A DNA stretch of 64,000 nucleotides from Hyphococcus luteus (GCF_002943565.1 NZ_PJCH01000003.1:380001-444000); one strand, 5' to 3'; shown: positions 35,924 through 47,005, numbered from the stretch's first letter. Notes: generated by a model from the letters alone, not told the origin. Program-made: numbers and translations.

Positions 35924-38866
35924 ATGATGACAATGAAACAGACGATGTTGAAGCTGACCAAAATCGCCCTCCTCGCCGCAGCAAGCCTCGCCGTACTTTC
36001 GGCATGCAATAATGAGCAAGCATCGACGCCCAAAGAAGCGGCGGCCGCGGCGGAAAGCGCAATGACGGCGTCCAAAGTCGACGGCGTGCGCTTCATCGAA
36101 AAGGTGACGCGCGGGGAAGGCGACGACTTCGTCATTCCTTATGAAAAATACGCGCTCGACAACGGGCTCACCGTGATTCTTCATGAAGACCATTCCGATC
36201 CCCTCGTTCATGTAGACGTCACCTATCATGTCGGCTCCGCGCGCGAGGACATCGGCAAGTCAGGCTTTGCGCATTTCTTCGAGCACATGATGTTCAACGG
36301 CTCCGAGAATGTCGCCGATGAAGAGCATTTCGGGCTGATCACCGAAGCCGGAGGTACGCTGAACGGCACCACCAATACCGACCGGACCAATTATTTCGAG
36401 ACAGTGCCCAACAACCAGCTCGAACGCATGTTGTGGCTCGAAGCCGATCGCATGGGCTTCCTTCTGCCCGCCGTCACCCAACGGAAATTCGAAATCCAGC
36501 GCGCGACGGTCAAGAACGAGCGCGGCCAGCATATAGACAACCAGCCTTATGGGCTTGTAGGCGAAAAGCTGAATGAAGCGCTCTACCCGGAAGGTCATCC
36601 CTATTCCTGGCAAACCATCGGCTATATGGAGGACCTCGACCGGGTCGACGTCAACGACCTCAAAGACTTCTTCCTACGCTGGTACGGGCCGAACAACGCC
36701 GCTCTCACTATCGGCGGCGATTTCGACCGCGACCAGGCGCTAAGCTGGGTCGCAAAGTATTTCGGATCGATCCCACGCGGACCTGAAGTGGGCGAGCCCG
36801 AAGCGCCGACATTTACGATCAACAAGAACCGCTATCTTTCCTACGAGGACAATGTCGCCCTGCCGCTTATAGTCATGTCCTGGCCGACAACCACACTCAT
36901 GGACAAAGACGAAGCACCGCTTGACGTGTTGATGTCGATCATCGGCACCGGGGATACGTCGCTCCTTTACAAAAACCTCGTCAAGAACGGCCTTGCTGTG
37001 CAGGCGCAGGCCGGCCATGGCTGCCAGGAGCTTGGCTGCACATTCACGGTGAATGCGCTGCCAAACCCCAGTGGCGGCGCGAGCCTCGCCGATCTCGAAC
37101 GTATCATCCGCGAGACGTTCGAGGAATTCGAAGAGCGCGGCGTCTCGGACGCCGATATCGACCGGTTCAAAATGCGCATTGTCGCGGGCAAGGTCTTCAG
37201 CCTCGAGAGCGTTTCCGGCAAGGTCTCGCAGCTCGCCGCCTATCAGACCTTTTTCGCCAATCCCAATCTCTCGACGGAAGACATCGCACGATATGAGACG
37301 GTAACAGCCGAAGACGTGATGGCCGCGTATGAGAAATATCTCAAAGGCAAGCCGGGCGTCATCCTAAGCGTTCTGCCGAAAGGCAAAGCGCTCGCGCCCG
37401 CCAAGCCCGACAACTGGACCTACACGCCGCGCACCCTCCCTGAATATCAGCCGCTCTCGGAGAATGATCTCGAGTTCAGGATGGCGACGGATGATTTCGA
37501 TCGCGGGGAGAAGCCGCCGGTTGGACCCGCGCCCGAAATCCACACACCGCCGATCTGGCGCGACACGACGCCGAACGGCATCGCGGTTCTCGGGGCTGAA
37601 AACAATGAAACGCCGACGACCGCGCTGCAATTGCAGATCCATATCGGTCAGCGCGAGGAGCCGCTCGACAAGCTCGGGCTGACGGCGCTCACTTTCGCCA
37701 TGCTCGATGAAGCGACCACCGGCGCCAGCAAGGAAGAGTTAAGCGGCCGGCTGCAACGCCTCGGCTCCAGCGTCTCGATCGGAGCCGGCGACGACTATGC
37801 AAGCCTCGTTGTGTCAACGCTTACGGACAACCTGTCCGATACGCTCGACATCGCCGCCGCGAAACTGTTCTCTCCGGCATTCAAGGAGGACGACTTCAAA
37901 CGCGTCAAGAACCAGTTCCTGCAGGCCATCGCCCAGAAAGAGAAGAACCCGGGCGCGCTTGCCGATGACGTGCGCCGTCTCCTCATTTATGGCGGCGACA
38001 ACGCTTTCGCGAATGCGGATATGGGAACCGCCGACACGATCAGCGCCATCACACTGGATGACGTCAAAGCCTTTTATGAAGTGAAAGTCCGAAAAGCGAG
38101 GGCTCAGATCGTCGTCGTCTCGGACCTGCCGCAAACAAAACTGATCAGCGAGTTCTCGGCTTTCGCGCAATGGAAGGCAGGCGATGCAAAACGCGCCGAG
38201 ATCCATGCATTTCCCGCTCTCGAAACCGACGCCATCTATCTCATCGACAAGCCTGACGCGGCGCAGTCGGAGATTCGTATTGCGCGCCGCGCCATGCTCT
38301 GGGACGCCGCCGGCGAATTTTACAAAGCGAACATTATGAACTTCCCGCTTGGCGGCTCGTTCAACAGCCGCATCAACCAGAACCTGCGCGAGGACAAAGG
38401 CTATACTTACGGCGCGCGCAGCGGCTTCGGCGCCAATGATTATGCGGGCGCCTTCACGGCGAGCGCCGCCGTGCGCGCCAACGCCACCGGCCCGGCGCTG
38501 ACCGAGTTCTTCAAGGAACTGGACGCCTATCGCAAAGATGGCGCCACAGACGAAGAACTCGCTTTCGCAAAGAACTCGATCGTTCAGCGCGAGGCCCTCG
38601 CCTATGAAACGCCAGGCAAGAAAATCGGCTTCCTGTCGAACATGCTCACATTCGATCTCGAGCCGGATTTCGTCGACGATCAGCGCGCGGCGCTGAACGC
38701 CATGATCTTGGCGGACGTCAAGTTCCTCGCCCGGCAATATCTCGATAAGGACGACATGATCGTCGTCATTGTCGGCGACCGCGACCTCATCCTTAACGAT
38801 CTCACGGGCTTTGGCCGCCGCATCATCGAAATCGACGCAAGCGGCGCGCCGATGGCTGCCCAGTAG
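35924..38866 (+). CDS. M16-family zinc peptidase (lipoprotein), two-domain PqqL/pitrilysin type
   Basis: Protein of ~980 residues. The signal with lipobox AVLSAC is best read from the ATG at 35933 (MKQTMLKLTKIALL), with ATGs at 35924 and 35927 possible. The inverted zinc site HFFEH (His114, Glu117, His118 from 35933) lies in GFAHFFEHMMFNGSENV, with a downstream glutamate in the usual place. A second M16 module (residues ~540-980) lacks the zinc motif, as is normal, and contains GGSFNSRINQNLREDKGYTY. It acts on peptides in the periplasm. Its neighbours, a secreted metalloprotease and TonB receptor, suggest shared peptide use. Confidence 0.92.
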   Translation: MMTMKQTMLKLTKIALLAAASLAVLSACNNEQASTPKEAAAAAESAMTASKVDGVRFIEKVTRGEGDDFVIPYEKYALDNGLTVILHEDHSDPLVHVDVTYHVGSAREDIGKSGFAHFFEHMMFNGSENVADEEHFGLITEAGGTLNGTTNTDRTNYFETVPNNQLERMLWLEADRMGFLLPAVTQRKFEIQRATVKNERGQHIDNQPYGLVGEKLNEALYPEGHPYSWQTIGYMEDLDRVDVNDLKDFFLRWYGPNNAALTIGGDFDRDQALSWVAKYFGSIPRGPEVGEPEAPTFTINKNRYLSYEDNVALPLIVMSWPTTTLMDKDEAPLDVLMSIIGTGDTSLLYKNLVKNGLAVQAQAGHGCQELGCTFTVNALPNPSGGASLADLERIIRETFEEFEERGVSDADIDRFKMRIVAGKVFSLESVSGKVSQLAAYQTFFANPNLSTEDIARYETVTAEDVMAAYEKYLKGKPGVILSVLPKGKALAPAKPDNWTYTPRTLPEYQPLSENDLEFRMATDDFDRGEKPPVGPAPEIHTPPIWRDTTPNGIAVLGAENNETPTTALQLQIHIGQREEPLDKLGLTALTFAMLDEATTGASKEELSGRLQRLGSSVSIGAGDDYASLVVSTLTDNLSDTLDIAAAKLFSPAFKEDDFKRVKNQFLQAIAQKEKNPGALADDVRRLLIYGGDNAFANADMGTADTISAITLDDVKAFYEVKVRKARAQIVVVSDLPQTKLISEFSAFAQWKAGDAKRAEIHAFPALETDAIYLIDKPDAAQSEIRIARRAMLWDAAGEFYKANIMNFPLGGSFNSRINQNLREDKGYTYGARSGFGANDYAGAFTASAAVRANATGPALTEFFKELDAYRKDGATDEELAFAKNSIVQREALAYETPGKKIGFLSNMLTFDLEPDFVDDQRAALNAMILADVKFLARQYLDKDDMIVVIVGDRDLILNDLTGFGRRIIEIDASGAPMAAQ

Positions 38867-39630
38867 ACTTCGGGGGGCGTCACGCCGGTTCCGGCGCGAA
38901 CTCCCTCGCCGTTTTTCCTCACTCTTACGAGGCCCCGGCGCCGGCTCCATAAACTCAACCTGGGCTGAGACAATCTCGCGGACCCAGCGTTATCCCTCCT
39001 ACGTTTTTCCGAAAGTCAGAATATCGCTCCCCAGGAAGGCGCTGCCGACGGCCGGCGCCCCGCTTGCCTGTGGGGAAAGAACGGACCGGGCCGGAGTAGG
39101 AGAGCGCCATAAGAGCCCCCCTCGCCTGCAACTTCTGCCGCGACGCTCGCGGCGGATAGGTCGCGAAACTAAGTGGCGTGCCTTGCGATCTACAATAACG
39201 TATGCCTGCACGGGGCGCGGATCTAGTATGGCACCGCAGACGAGGTTCGCAAGGCCGTCGCCGTCTTGCTGGCGGCGAGTCCTGACTCGGACGCAGAAGA
39301 ACGGGCGCCATGGTGGTTTCGAGGGCGCGAGCGTTTCGGAATATGCCGTGTTTGACGAGTTTGTGCCCTTGCCGAATTCATCGGGGGCACGGGAGACTTG
39401 GATCGATGCTCGGGGAGCTAGTATTAGAAAGCGTAAAATGCTCGGCTTTACGCAAATTCAGCAAGGTCAGGTTGCGTTAAGATCGGCGCAAAAAGTTCGA
39501 AGGATAAACGAGGTTGAGAATGGAAAAATGGCTATTGCAAATGGCTATTGCACACCTCATCAACACCGATAGTGATATAGACTAGTCTTGCTGCCGATTC
39601 ATGTCAGGTATTAATGGCAGTTATTGAATA
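38867..39630. other. Long gap with no supportable gene
   Basis: Open frames run through this 760-base stretch, but none resembles a known family or has a convincing start. The left half has core-like GC and ambiguous codon patterns; the right half (from ~39330) is AT-richer and could be a decayed gene on the plus strand ending near 39572. Confidence 0.4.
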
Positions 39631-40005
39631 TCAAAAAAAGAGAGAGCGGGTCCCAGGATCGGAGAAGAAAATCGAAATAGATTCATAACCGTCCCCTGCT
39701 ATCGGAATCTTAAACACAACTTGCGGGAGATGGATCATTAAATTTTCTCCGTCGAATTCTATGTATTCGACTTCTTCGCCAAACAGGCATGTTAAATCTA
39801 ATTTGGGAAATGTTGCTGGGCTTATTGTTCCCAGCGAGGTATTTGACTCGCGTGATTCGACCTCAACGCTAGTTTCCACCACGATCTCCCCAGCGTCGAA
39901 AGTTAATATAACTTGCGACGAATCGCATGCAATTCTAATAAACTCTGATCCAGCAAATTGCTGTAGTTTTTTGAGAGCTTGTGCTGTAATCGCGGGCATG
40001 GACAC
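39631..40005 (-). CDS. Candidate immunity protein for the full-length Rhs toxin
   Basis: Soluble, acidic protein of 124 residues without signal or membrane segment. It lies 11 bases downstream of the rhs stop on the same strand. The second half alternates hydrophobic and acidic residues (LTCLFGEEVEYIEFDGEN), a pattern like small beta-rich immunity proteins, but no family assignment is secure. Cytosolic location contrasts with the three membrane or exported candidates behind the orphan tips, which fits a tip that acts inside the cell. Confidence 0.6.
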   Translation of the reverse strand: MSMPAITAQALKKLQQFAGSEFIRIACDSSQVILTFDAGEIVVETSVEVESRESNTSLGTISPATFPKLDLTCLFGEEVEYIEFDGENLMIHLPQVVFKIPIAGDGYESISIFFSDPGTRSLFF

Positions 40006-40016
40006 CCTTCAGTTCG

Positions 40017-43000
40017 TTAATATCCGGGCATGGCCACCATACCATCAAGCGGAAAGTGAGTCTCGGCTCTCGTTCCGGGCTTGCCAGTGATGACGCTTAT
40101 TGGTTGGCCAACAGAATTATACACTCTGAAGTAACCAGACGGGTAGCGGGCATTGGGAGGCATTATTCGTATAGTATTTGCCCGGCCTTCCGGATTTCGG
40201 CCCCATTCTGGTCTCCACCCTGGCGGTGCGAGCCAAGCAACTGGCCCATCTTGATATAGTCTATAGCTAGGAGGTGCGTATAACAGCACCTTCCCATCCG
40301 GCAATAGCACACGACTTTGTAAAATAAACTGTGCATTTGCCGGGGGGACAGGCAATGCAGTAAGCTCCGCGACTTTTAGAATTGGCTTGAGCACTGAAGG
40401 AGTGTTCCAAATATTGGATAGCTTTTCGTAGTTCTTGCTGTCGATCGATCTGCCTTGGCTCCATGCCTTTGAGCCGCCCAATATCGATGTATTCTGTATC
40501 TTCGAGGGTGTTCCTTGGGACGTGCCCGCTAGGCCCACGCTTCCTCCCAGAGCTGTGAAACTCTTCGCTTGCGCATGATTAGCATAGCCGCTTGCCGCTG
40601 CACTGAGTCCACTTGTGGTCCTGCCGCACCCCCCACTACATGAAACATTTGCGCCAGGAGAGTTAGTCACAAATTCCCAGAGGTCTGCGCCTACTGGATC
40701 ATCTGGCTTCGTATTCTGCTTTTTGTCACTTAGGCCGCTCGGATCCGTCCCATTCACCGGGTCTCCGCCGACATAGCCATACATGTTTATGCCGTCGCTA
40801 TAGCCGATGGGGTCGGTCTGCATGAAACGGCCGAGCTCGTGGTTATACCAGCGGGCCTTATAGTAATAGAGGCCCACATGCTCGACGAAGACCTGGCCGG
40901 TATACTGGAACGTGCCGACATTGCCGGCGCCCGGCTGGCCATAGGCGTCATAGGTGTTGACGCCGGTGACCGCGCCCGAGGAATTGGTGATCGCGACAAT
41001 AGAGCCGCGCTCGTCGGGGATAAGGAAGCGCCGGTCGGACGTATCGTCGCCCTCATACCAGACAAGAGGCTCGTCAGCGCCCGCGCCATGCACGTAGCGG
41101 CGCGTGATGTCGAAACTCGAATCCTCTTCGGCGACCACGGTTTCGCCGGAATAAATATAACGGGTCGAGGGAAGGCCCGATTTGGTGGCGTAGCGCAATC
41201 GACCGGCCGCATCGTAATGAAGCGTCGCACCGTTTCCGCTGGTCATGAAGTTTTCGTCGTCGTAGGAATAGCTGACGCCGTCATAAGACGTCAGATTGCC
41301 GTTGTTGTCATAGCTGACGGAATTGCCGTCGACGCTGGTCGCCTGGTTGAGGCCGTTAATGATAGCATCGGCGTCGATATTATAATGGTCGAGGAAAGCA
41401 TAGAGATCATTGGCGCTGGTGCGCTGCATGATCTGCCCGGCCGGATTGTACGAGAAGTTCAGAGTCTGGTCGTGGGTCGTTCCCGACAGATTGTCGTCAA
41501 TCTCCGTGAGGCGCGAGGCGCCGTCATAGTCGTATTCGGTCACCGTGCCGTTGCCGCGGGTGAGCTTTGTCCGCCGCCCGAGATCGTCATATTCATATTC
41601 CGCGAGGACGCCGACGCCGGAGCTCGCGCCGTTTTCGCGCACCTTGGTGACGGCGCCCGAGAGATCGTAATCGTAATTGACATAGAAATTGTCCGGCCAG
41701 ATCATTTTCGTCATCCGGCCCGCATCGTCATATTCGTAAAACATCTTTTCCGACCCGGCCTGCCTGTCCATGAGCAGGCGCCCGAGCGCGTCATAATCAT
41801 AGCTGACATAGGTTACGCCGTCGCCGTCGAGTTTCGTGACGCGACCGAGATTGTCATATTCGTAAACGCGCGTCGTCAGACCGCCGCCGCCGGTCGCGCC
41901 GATGCGGCGCTCAAGATTGTCGTAAGAGAATGTGCGCGTGAAGCCCGCCCGATTGCGGTATGTCGCAACGGCCCCGGTGTCGCGATAGGTCCATTGCTCG
42001 TAATCGCTGGACGAGCTGACGCCGGCGCCCTGGGAGGTCGAGGGATAGCGGGTTTTCACCCGGCGGTCGTAATTGTCATATTCGTAAGTGGTCTTGTTGC
42101 CCTCGCCGTCGGTGACGGTCGCCACAAGGCCGTTTGTCGTGTAGGTCCTGTACTCGTCGATTCGCGCTGTCGTATTGCGCGCGGTGATTACGTGAACCGG
42201 CCGGTGCAGCGCGTCGTAAAGCGTCTGCGTCTGCCGGTCTTCGCCGAAGGAGCCCTCGGTTCCCATGCTGCATCCGCTCGGCGTCGATCCGAAGATCGAG
42301 GGATTCATGCGCCGGGAGACGCAGTTGAGAAGGCCGTTGTCCCCCCGGTACTGCAAATCGACGACCGCGTAGGTCGTCCCGCCGGCGGAGAATGACCGTC
42401 TCTTCTGGCGGCCGTATGAATCATAATCGGTTGTTGTTGATTGAAGCGCAGAAAAGGACGCGAGGCTCGTTCCGCTCGTGGTCGTTCCGGTCTGGGTCAG
42501 ATAAGGCTGGCCCCGGCTGTTATAAGTGATCTTGGTGGCGCGATATTTAAGCGGCCCGCCGCCGTCTGGGTCCGGCCCAATGGTTCCGGCCACTTGGCCG
42601 CCAGGGGTGTACAAAGTCCGCGTGAAATCCGCCGAGCCCGGCAATGGCCCATCCACCAACACAGGAAAGCGCTTGTTGTTGTAGGTCACGGCGGAGGTCG
42701 CGGAGACGGAATTGTTCCCCGCCTTGACGGTTACCGACGACGGCAGCCGGTCGTTTATCCCGTAGGCGATCTCGGTTTTGGTTTCCGAGGCGCTTCCCGA
42801 ACAGGTGGACGATCCCGTCGAGGCGCAGGAGGACACGGAAGTCAGCCGATAGGCGGACGTCGAATAAGTCGCATGTTGGTAGGAATATATCGTTTGCAAC
42901 GAATATCCGTATGTCGTCTGCGGGCGCGCAATTCCGCTTCCCGGCGACGGCGCTTTGACGGTCAGAACTCCGCCATGCGTGCCGTTATAAGTGTAATCAG

Positions 43001-44285
43001 TCTGCCGGCCATAGGCGTCTTTCGTCCAGCTGGGCTGGTTGCAGGTTCTGGGATTGGAACAGGACGAAGGATAGGACGCCTGGTAGGTCAGGATATTCGA
43101 CCCGCCTCCCTTGGCGTATTCACGCACGGCCGTGACATTGCCGCGAGAGTCGTAGGTATATTTGGTATAATTTCCTTCAGGGGCGTGTACTTCGGTCATG
43201 CGGCCGTAGCTGTCATATTCATAGCTGGTGGTCTGGTTGAGGTCGTTTGTATTGCTTGTCACGCGACTGGAATTCATATCCGAGACCACCGTTCGCGTGT
43301 GGCCGTCATTGTCGGTAATCGTCGTCGTGCGCGTCGAGCCGTTGTCGGAATAGGCATAGGTCCAGGTGAGGCCGAATTTCGTAAGCTGGTAGACGCGGCC
43401 CGAGCCGTCATAGGTGACCGTAACATCGTTGGACGAGGCGCCTGGTCCTTTATAACCGGTTATGCCGTCAGCACTGCGCGTATAGGCATGCGTGCGTCCG
43501 GCGGCGTCGGTGATTTCTTCAGTGGAGCCGTTATGGGAAAAGGAAAGCGTCTGCCAGCTTCCCGAACCGAAATAGGAGGAAGCCACGATCGACGTCGCCG
43601 TATACCAGCTGGCGCCGCAGCAGGTGTCCGATCCGTAATCATAGGTAAGCTCGTAGCCGAGTGTGCTTCTTATCCTCTCGAGCCTGACAGCTTGTATAAG
43701 CGCGATACACTGCCCCGTAATCGGATGATAGGCGTTGCATTGTGACTGCAGGGCGTAGGCGAACTCCACTCGCTCCCCGCTCGGAAAAATGACCGCGTCA
43801 ACGCTGGCAATATTGGCCTCTATAGGCGTAAGCCCGGACGTCGCGATCGTATATTCGGCAACGACGCCGTCAGCTGTTGTGTATGTGTACTGAGGGTGAG
43901 AACTCTGATATTCGAGCGTGCCGCCATGCCCGTCGTCGGGTTCATAAACGCCGCCGCCGACAGATGTCCAAATTCTCGTTTCGCCGAACAGAGTGACGGC
44001 GAGCTTGCCCGAGCCGGCCGAGTTGATCACGCCGGTATTGGAATCGACATATTTCTTTCCGCCCTGGCGTGTGACGCCAAGAGCGCCGGGACCATCGCCA
44101 ATGCCGATCGAAGGATAAGGCGGATAATAATTGCCGGTGATGAGATCGACGCCGTTGGCGTCGGTCGTAATGTCCGGCGGCAACGGCGATTCGGAAGGCT
44201 GTGCGAGCGCCCCGGTCGCAGCCGCGAAAACACCGAGAAAAATAAAAATTATCGCGCCACCGGCGCGCATTATCGCCCGGTTCAT
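40017..44285 (-). CDS. Full-length secreted Rhs/YD-repeat protein with C-terminal toxin tip
   Basis: Protein of 1422 residues. A Sec signal peptide ends near TGALAQPSE, so export is by Sec, not by a fused PAAR domain. Residues ~100-1050 are a long series of YD repeats (for example [12 protein letters not shown] and [12 protein letters not shown]). The Rhs core runs from about residue 1060 and ends at DPSG near residue 1184. The shared post-core linker [11 protein letters not shown] follows, then a unique tip of ~200 residues. The tip ends with [13 protein letters not shown] and [13 protein letters not shown]. This ending resembles nuclease-like polymorphic toxin ends with a conserved R-x-E-T-H, but I cannot name the class with confidence. 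An adjacent gene is the likely immunity factor. Confidence 0.88.
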   Translation of the reverse strand: MNRAIMRAGGAIIFIFLGVFAAATGALAQPSESPLPPDITTDANGVDLITGNYYPPYPSIGIGDGPGALGVTRQGGKKYVDSNTGVINSAGSGKLAVTLFGETRIWTSVGGGVYEPDDGHGGTLEYQSSHPQYTYTTADGVVAEYTIATSGLTPIEANIASVDAVIFPSGERVEFAYALQSQCNAYHPITGQCIALIQAVRLERIRSTLGYELTYDYGSDTCCGASWYTATSIVASSYFGSGSWQTLSFSHNGSTEEITDAAGRTHAYTRSADGITGYKGPGASSNDVTVTYDGSGRVYQLTKFGLTWTYAYSDNGSTRTTTITDNDGHTRTVVSDMNSSRVTSNTNDLNQTTSYEYDSYGRMTEVHAPEGNYTKYTYDSRGNVTAVREYAKGGGSNILTYQASYPSSCSNPRTCNQPSWTKDAYGRQTDYTYNGTHGGVLTVKAPSPGSGIARPQTTYGYSLQTIYSYQHATYSTSAYRLTSVSSCASTGSSTCSGSASETKTEIAYGINDRLPSSVTVKAGNNSVSATSAVTYNNKRFPVLVDGPLPGSADFTRTLYTPGGQVAGTIGPDPDGGGPLKYRATKITYNSRGQPYLTQTGTTTSGTSLASFSALQSTTTDYDSYGRQKRRSFSAGGTTYAVVDLQYRGDNGLLNCVSRRMNPSIFGSTPSGCSMGTEGSFGEDRQTQTLYDALHRPVHVITARNTTARIDEYRTYTTNGLVATVTDGEGNKTTYEYDNYDRRVKTRYPSTSQGAGVSSSSDYEQWTYRDTGAVATYRNRAGFTRTFSYDNLERRIGATGGGGLTTRVYEYDNLGRVTKLDGDGVTYVSYDYDALGRLLMDRQAGSEKMFYEYDDAGRMTKMIWPDNFYVNYDYDLSGAVTKVRENGASSGVGVLAEYEYDDLGRRTKLTRGNGTVTEYDYDGASRLTEIDDNLSGTTHDQTLNFSYNPAGQIMQRTSANDLYAFLDHYNIDADAIINGLNQATSVDGNSVSYDNNGNLTSYDGVSYSYDDENFMTSGNGATLHYDAAGRLRYATKSGLPSTRYIYSGETVVAEEDSSFDITRRYVHGAGADEPLVWYEGDDTSDRRFLIPDERGSIVAITNSSGAVTGVNTYDAYGQPGAGNVGTFQYTGQVFVEHVGLYYYKARWYNHELGRFMQTDPIGYSDGINMYGYVGGDPVNGTDPSGLSDKKQNTKPDDPVGADLWEFVTNSPGANVSCSGGCGRTTSGLSAAASGYANHAQAKSFTALGGSVGLAGTSQGTPSKIQNTSILGGSKAWSQGRSIDSKNYEKLSNIWNTPSVLKPILKVAELTALPVPPANAQFILQSRVLLPDGKVLLYAPPSYRLYQDGPVAWLAPPGWRPEWGRNPEGRANTIRIMPPNARYPSGYFRVYNSVGQPISVITGKPGTRAETHFPLDGMVAMPGY

Positions 44286-44368
44286 ATGCCGGCTCCATTA
44301 TAACCTGCCGCTGAAACGCACCGCCGCGGACTTAAAGAATCTTACGCTGCTGGAATGCTATCCCCCGA

Positions 44369-44593
44369 TCAGGGCGGCGGATTAGGCGAGCCTGTAGTCG
44401 TTTCGTTAGTGCGATTGTTCGCGTCGTCATATTCATATTCAGTGTCGACATCATTATTGACAGTTCCTGATCGTTCTACTTTGATCAAACGACCTTGCGC
44501 ATCATAAGTGTAATCAACGGTTTCTGAAGCGTTCGCCCATCCACAGGAAAGTGCGAAGGTGGAAACTGTCACTATCAACCAGGTTTTTTGCAT
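44369..44593 (-). CDS. Small exported YD-repeat protein upstream of rhs
   Basis: A 74-residue protein with signal MQKTWLIVTVSTFALSCGWA and two YD-like repeats (DYTYDAQGRLIKVERSG and EYEYDDANNRTNETTTG). I choose the ATG at 44593, where the signal begins; the frame extends to 44647. It lies 83 bases upstream of the rhs gene on the same strand and is probably co-transcribed. Single-repeat companions like this often accompany alphaproteobacterial rhs genes; the role is unknown. Confidence 0.7.
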   Translation of the reverse strand: MQKTWLIVTVSTFALSCGWANASETVDYTYDAQGRLIKVERSGTVNNDVDTEYEYDDANNRTNETTTGSPNPPP

Positions 44594-44707
44594 AACTGCT
44601 CCATTGGCGTGCGCGCAATCTGACGCCGCCTGACCGATAGGACTCAAAATTGACTACGCGATTGTATAGAGCAAAACAACGCCGACTCTATAGGCAAAAG
44701 GTTGCAA

Positions 44708-44741
44708 TCAAAGTGTATCACGAGTCAAAGTGTATCACGAG
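44708..44741. repeat. Perfect 17-base tandem repeat, two copies
   Basis: TCAAAGTGTATCACGAG is repeated head to tail (44708-44724, 44725-44741), followed by a third partial start TCAATAA. It lies ~115 bases upstream of the small YD-repeat gene, in the 44594-44946 gap, where an operator for the rhs operon could sit. Confidence 0.6.
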
Positions 44742-44946
44742 TCAATAATAGAGGCGAAAATATCATAAAACTAAGACAATCTTTTTGTATAACATAACGC
44801 AACAGGAGGAGAGATCGCCTGTTTTTACTGGGACTATTGATCGGCGCCAAACAAAATGCATAGATAGGTTGTTCCGTAAGCGCATCTAATTTCCGAAACC
44901 GCCCCCTCGCGGCGAGATTAATACGACTGAACAGCAATCAAAGGAT

Positions 44947-45297
44947 ATGGACGCCATGATTTCAAGCCTCGCAGCAGCCTTGTTTTTGTTCGGCGCCAAT
45001 GGCGAGCCGCAGAAAAGTGTAATGTGTGTACAATCAAAACACGGAGACGAAAATTACATCATTTTCGCCATTCCTCGTAAACGTTTGGAGGAATTTTCCG
45101 ACAGAACAATAGAGAAGGAACGGGACTTCACAATCGTTTCCTGCCCCGGCAAGTGGGATGCGTCTGCGACCGCTGCATTGTGCAACGCTGTTGAGAAATT
45201 CAGCGATGACCTCAAGGCTGCCATGACAGAAGTCTATGCAATTTCGCCCGATGAAATGTGTGAGGCTTCGCGGGAGGCGACTGCTCCAAGAGAATAG
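44947..45297 (+). CDS. Hypothetical exported protein
   Basis: Protein of 116 residues (113 if the second ATG is used). A short N-terminal hydrophobic stretch (ISSLAAALFLFGANG) could be a signal peptide. The remainder has four cysteines and an acidic C-terminus. I recognise no family. The reading frame is clean and preceded by AAAGGA, which supports a real gene. It is divergent from the rhs operon. Confidence 0.5.
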   Translation: MDAMISSLAAALFLFGANGEPQKSVMCVQSKHGDENYIIFAIPRKRLEEFSDRTIEKERDFTIVSCPGKWDASATAALCNAVEKFSDDLKAAMTEVYAISPDEMCEASREATAPRE

Positions 45298-45639
45298 ATT
45301 ATCTTTGACGGCGCCGCTTAATGAGCCACGCGGCCTTCAACCCAGGGATTGAAAAAGGCGTTTTCAGTCGCGCGTGGATCGAACTGAACATATAGCGGAC
45401 ATCATGCGGGACCATAGGAACATTCATTAACAAGGCCGCATTGCGCATTCATACGGCCAGGCCCGCATCAACGCAGGCGCTCATTTTTTGAGTTTTACGG
45501 CAGATCGGTCTTTCGGTCCCAGGAGATCCGGCTTTGCGTTTCCACGCCAAAAACGCCTAGCGCTATCACTTCATCCCTCTCCGCCCTGGAGAAGCATTTG
45601 TCTGCGGCCCGCTTGATGCGCGCGTGATCGAACTGCGAT

Positions 45640-45831
45640 AGAGGAAGATTACAGGGCAAGTATTCTTCGTTCGCCGATTTCGCTCAGAATTTGACCGAGG
45701 AGACGACGAAAACCCCTAAAAACCTGCAATATTATATCGATTATGAGCGCATGGGGCGCGATCTTGAGATGAACGACGTGCTCGCCGTGGAAACGGGATT
45801 TGAAGTAGTTCACGTATTCTGGCGGCGCTAA
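45640..45831 (+). pseudogene. ArdA antirestriction protein C-terminal remnant
   Basis: About 60 codons read GKYSSFADFAQNLTEE, then LQYYIDYERMGRDLEMND and GFEVVHVFWRR before the stop at 45829-45831. This matches the C-terminal end of ArdA proteins (DNA-mimic inhibitors of type I restriction), which end with an H-x-F-W/R tail. The N-terminal two thirds cannot be found in frame in the 45298-45640 stretch, which holds nothing else I recognise. It is a relic of a conjugative element. Confidence 0.65.
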
Positions 45832-45967
45832 CGCCGTGATGCAAATTGTGAACCTATGCGTTCAATGGCATTCAATGCTAGCGTAAGCAAATAATCTCCA
45901 ACCTTGGAGGTTCGGGATAGGCCCTCGGGTATTGATTTTTACCGGCAAAATGCTATTCTGCCGGTAA

Positions 45968-47005
45968 ATGGCTATCCAGGAACTGCCCCTCGTTCTCCAG
46001 ACCAGCTACGCCGAGCTGACGGATTTGCTGCGCGCGCAAACGGCCTCGGACTTCCCGGCAGGATCGACTTTTCGCAAGCGGGAAATTTCCGGCAAATCCT
46101 ACTGGTACGCCCAAGAGCCGACCGGACCGCAAGGGCGCCCGCCAGAGCGCTATCTCGGTCCAGACACCGAGGAACTGGCGGCCGCAATCGAGCGAGGACA
46201 AGCAGCCAAAGCGGACGCCGATGCGCGCAAGGCGATCATCCGGTCACTAAAGGCGGCCGGGCTGCCTGAACCGGATACGCTCACCGCAGCAATCCTCGAA
46301 GCCCTGGCAGGCGCAGGCGTCTTCCGCCTGAGGGGCGTCGTTGTCGGCACGGTCGCCTTCCAGACCTATGCGGGCCTTCTTGGCGTCAGATTGCCTGGCG
46401 CCGCCATCAGAACCGGCGATGTCGATATCGCGCAAGATTACGGCGTCGCTGTAGGAATCGACGATGCGCTCGAGACTTCGTTCCTCGACATTCTGCGGCA
46501 GGTCGACAAACGCTTTTCGCCCGTGCCGCATATTTCATCACAGACCGCTGCAACGACCTACGCCCGCCCAGGCGGTTACCGCGTGGATGTACTGACGACC
46601 AATCGAGGGAAGGATCGCGACGCTCCCGTCACACTGCCCAGCCTGAAGACCGACGCAGTTCCCCTTCGTTTTCTCGACTTCCTGTTGAAAGAGACGGTCC
46701 AGGCGGCGGTGCTCAGCAAGACAGGCGTTCTCGTCAACATACCGACGCCAGAGCGATATGCGGTTCACAAGCTGATCGTTTCAACCTTGCGGCATTCGGT
46801 AGGCGAAAGCGCGGCCAAGGCCGACAAGGATGTTGCGCAGGCCGCGACGCTGATCGAGGCATTCTCGGTCAAGCGCCGCCTTAACGATTTCAACGAAGTC
46901 CTTCGCGAAGCGAAGAAGCGCGGCGTTGGCTGGCGCGAACGTCTGCAAACTAGCGCAGGTCGCTTGCCGGAAGAAATCAGATTGCTCTCAAAATTGCTGA
47001 CCTGA
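45968..47005 (+). CDS. GSU2403-like nucleotidyltransferase-fold protein
   Basis: Protein of 345 residues. The N-terminal ~115 residues are helical and charged. A nucleotidyltransferase core follows with RGVVVGTVAFQTYAGLLG (the G-T/S turn) and, ~25 residues later, RTGDVDIA with the paired aspartates. The C-terminal half (KTGVLVNIPTPERYAVHKL and beyond) is conserved in the family. It is intact, while an inverted decayed copy lies at 25439-26026. Role unknown; family members are common on islands and have been suspected of toxin-antitoxin-like or defence roles. A tyrosine integrase remnant and an NTase-HEPN gene follow. Confidence 0.72.
   Translation: MAIQELPLVLQTSYAELTDLLRAQTASDFPAGSTFRKREISGKSYWYAQEPTGPQGRPPERYLGPDTEELAAAIERGQAAKADADARKAIIRSLKAAGLPEPDTLTAAILEALAGAGVFRLRGVVVGTVAFQTYAGLLGVRLPGAAIRTGDVDIAQDYGVAVGIDDALETSFLDILRQVDKRFSPVPHISSQTAATTYARPGGYRVDVLTTNRGKDRDAPVTLPSLKTDAVPLRFLDFLLKETVQAAVLSKTGVLVNIPTPERYAVHKLIVSTLRHSVGESAAKADKDVAQAATLIEAFSVKRRLNDFNEVLREAKKRGVGWRERLQTSAGRLPEEIRLLSKLLT

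Noticed and set aside
40839-42395. 518-codon plus-strand frame opposite the rhs gene
   Set aside because: Repeats of the YD region read in antisense give a periodic Val/Ile/Ala-rich frame; it has no independent support.
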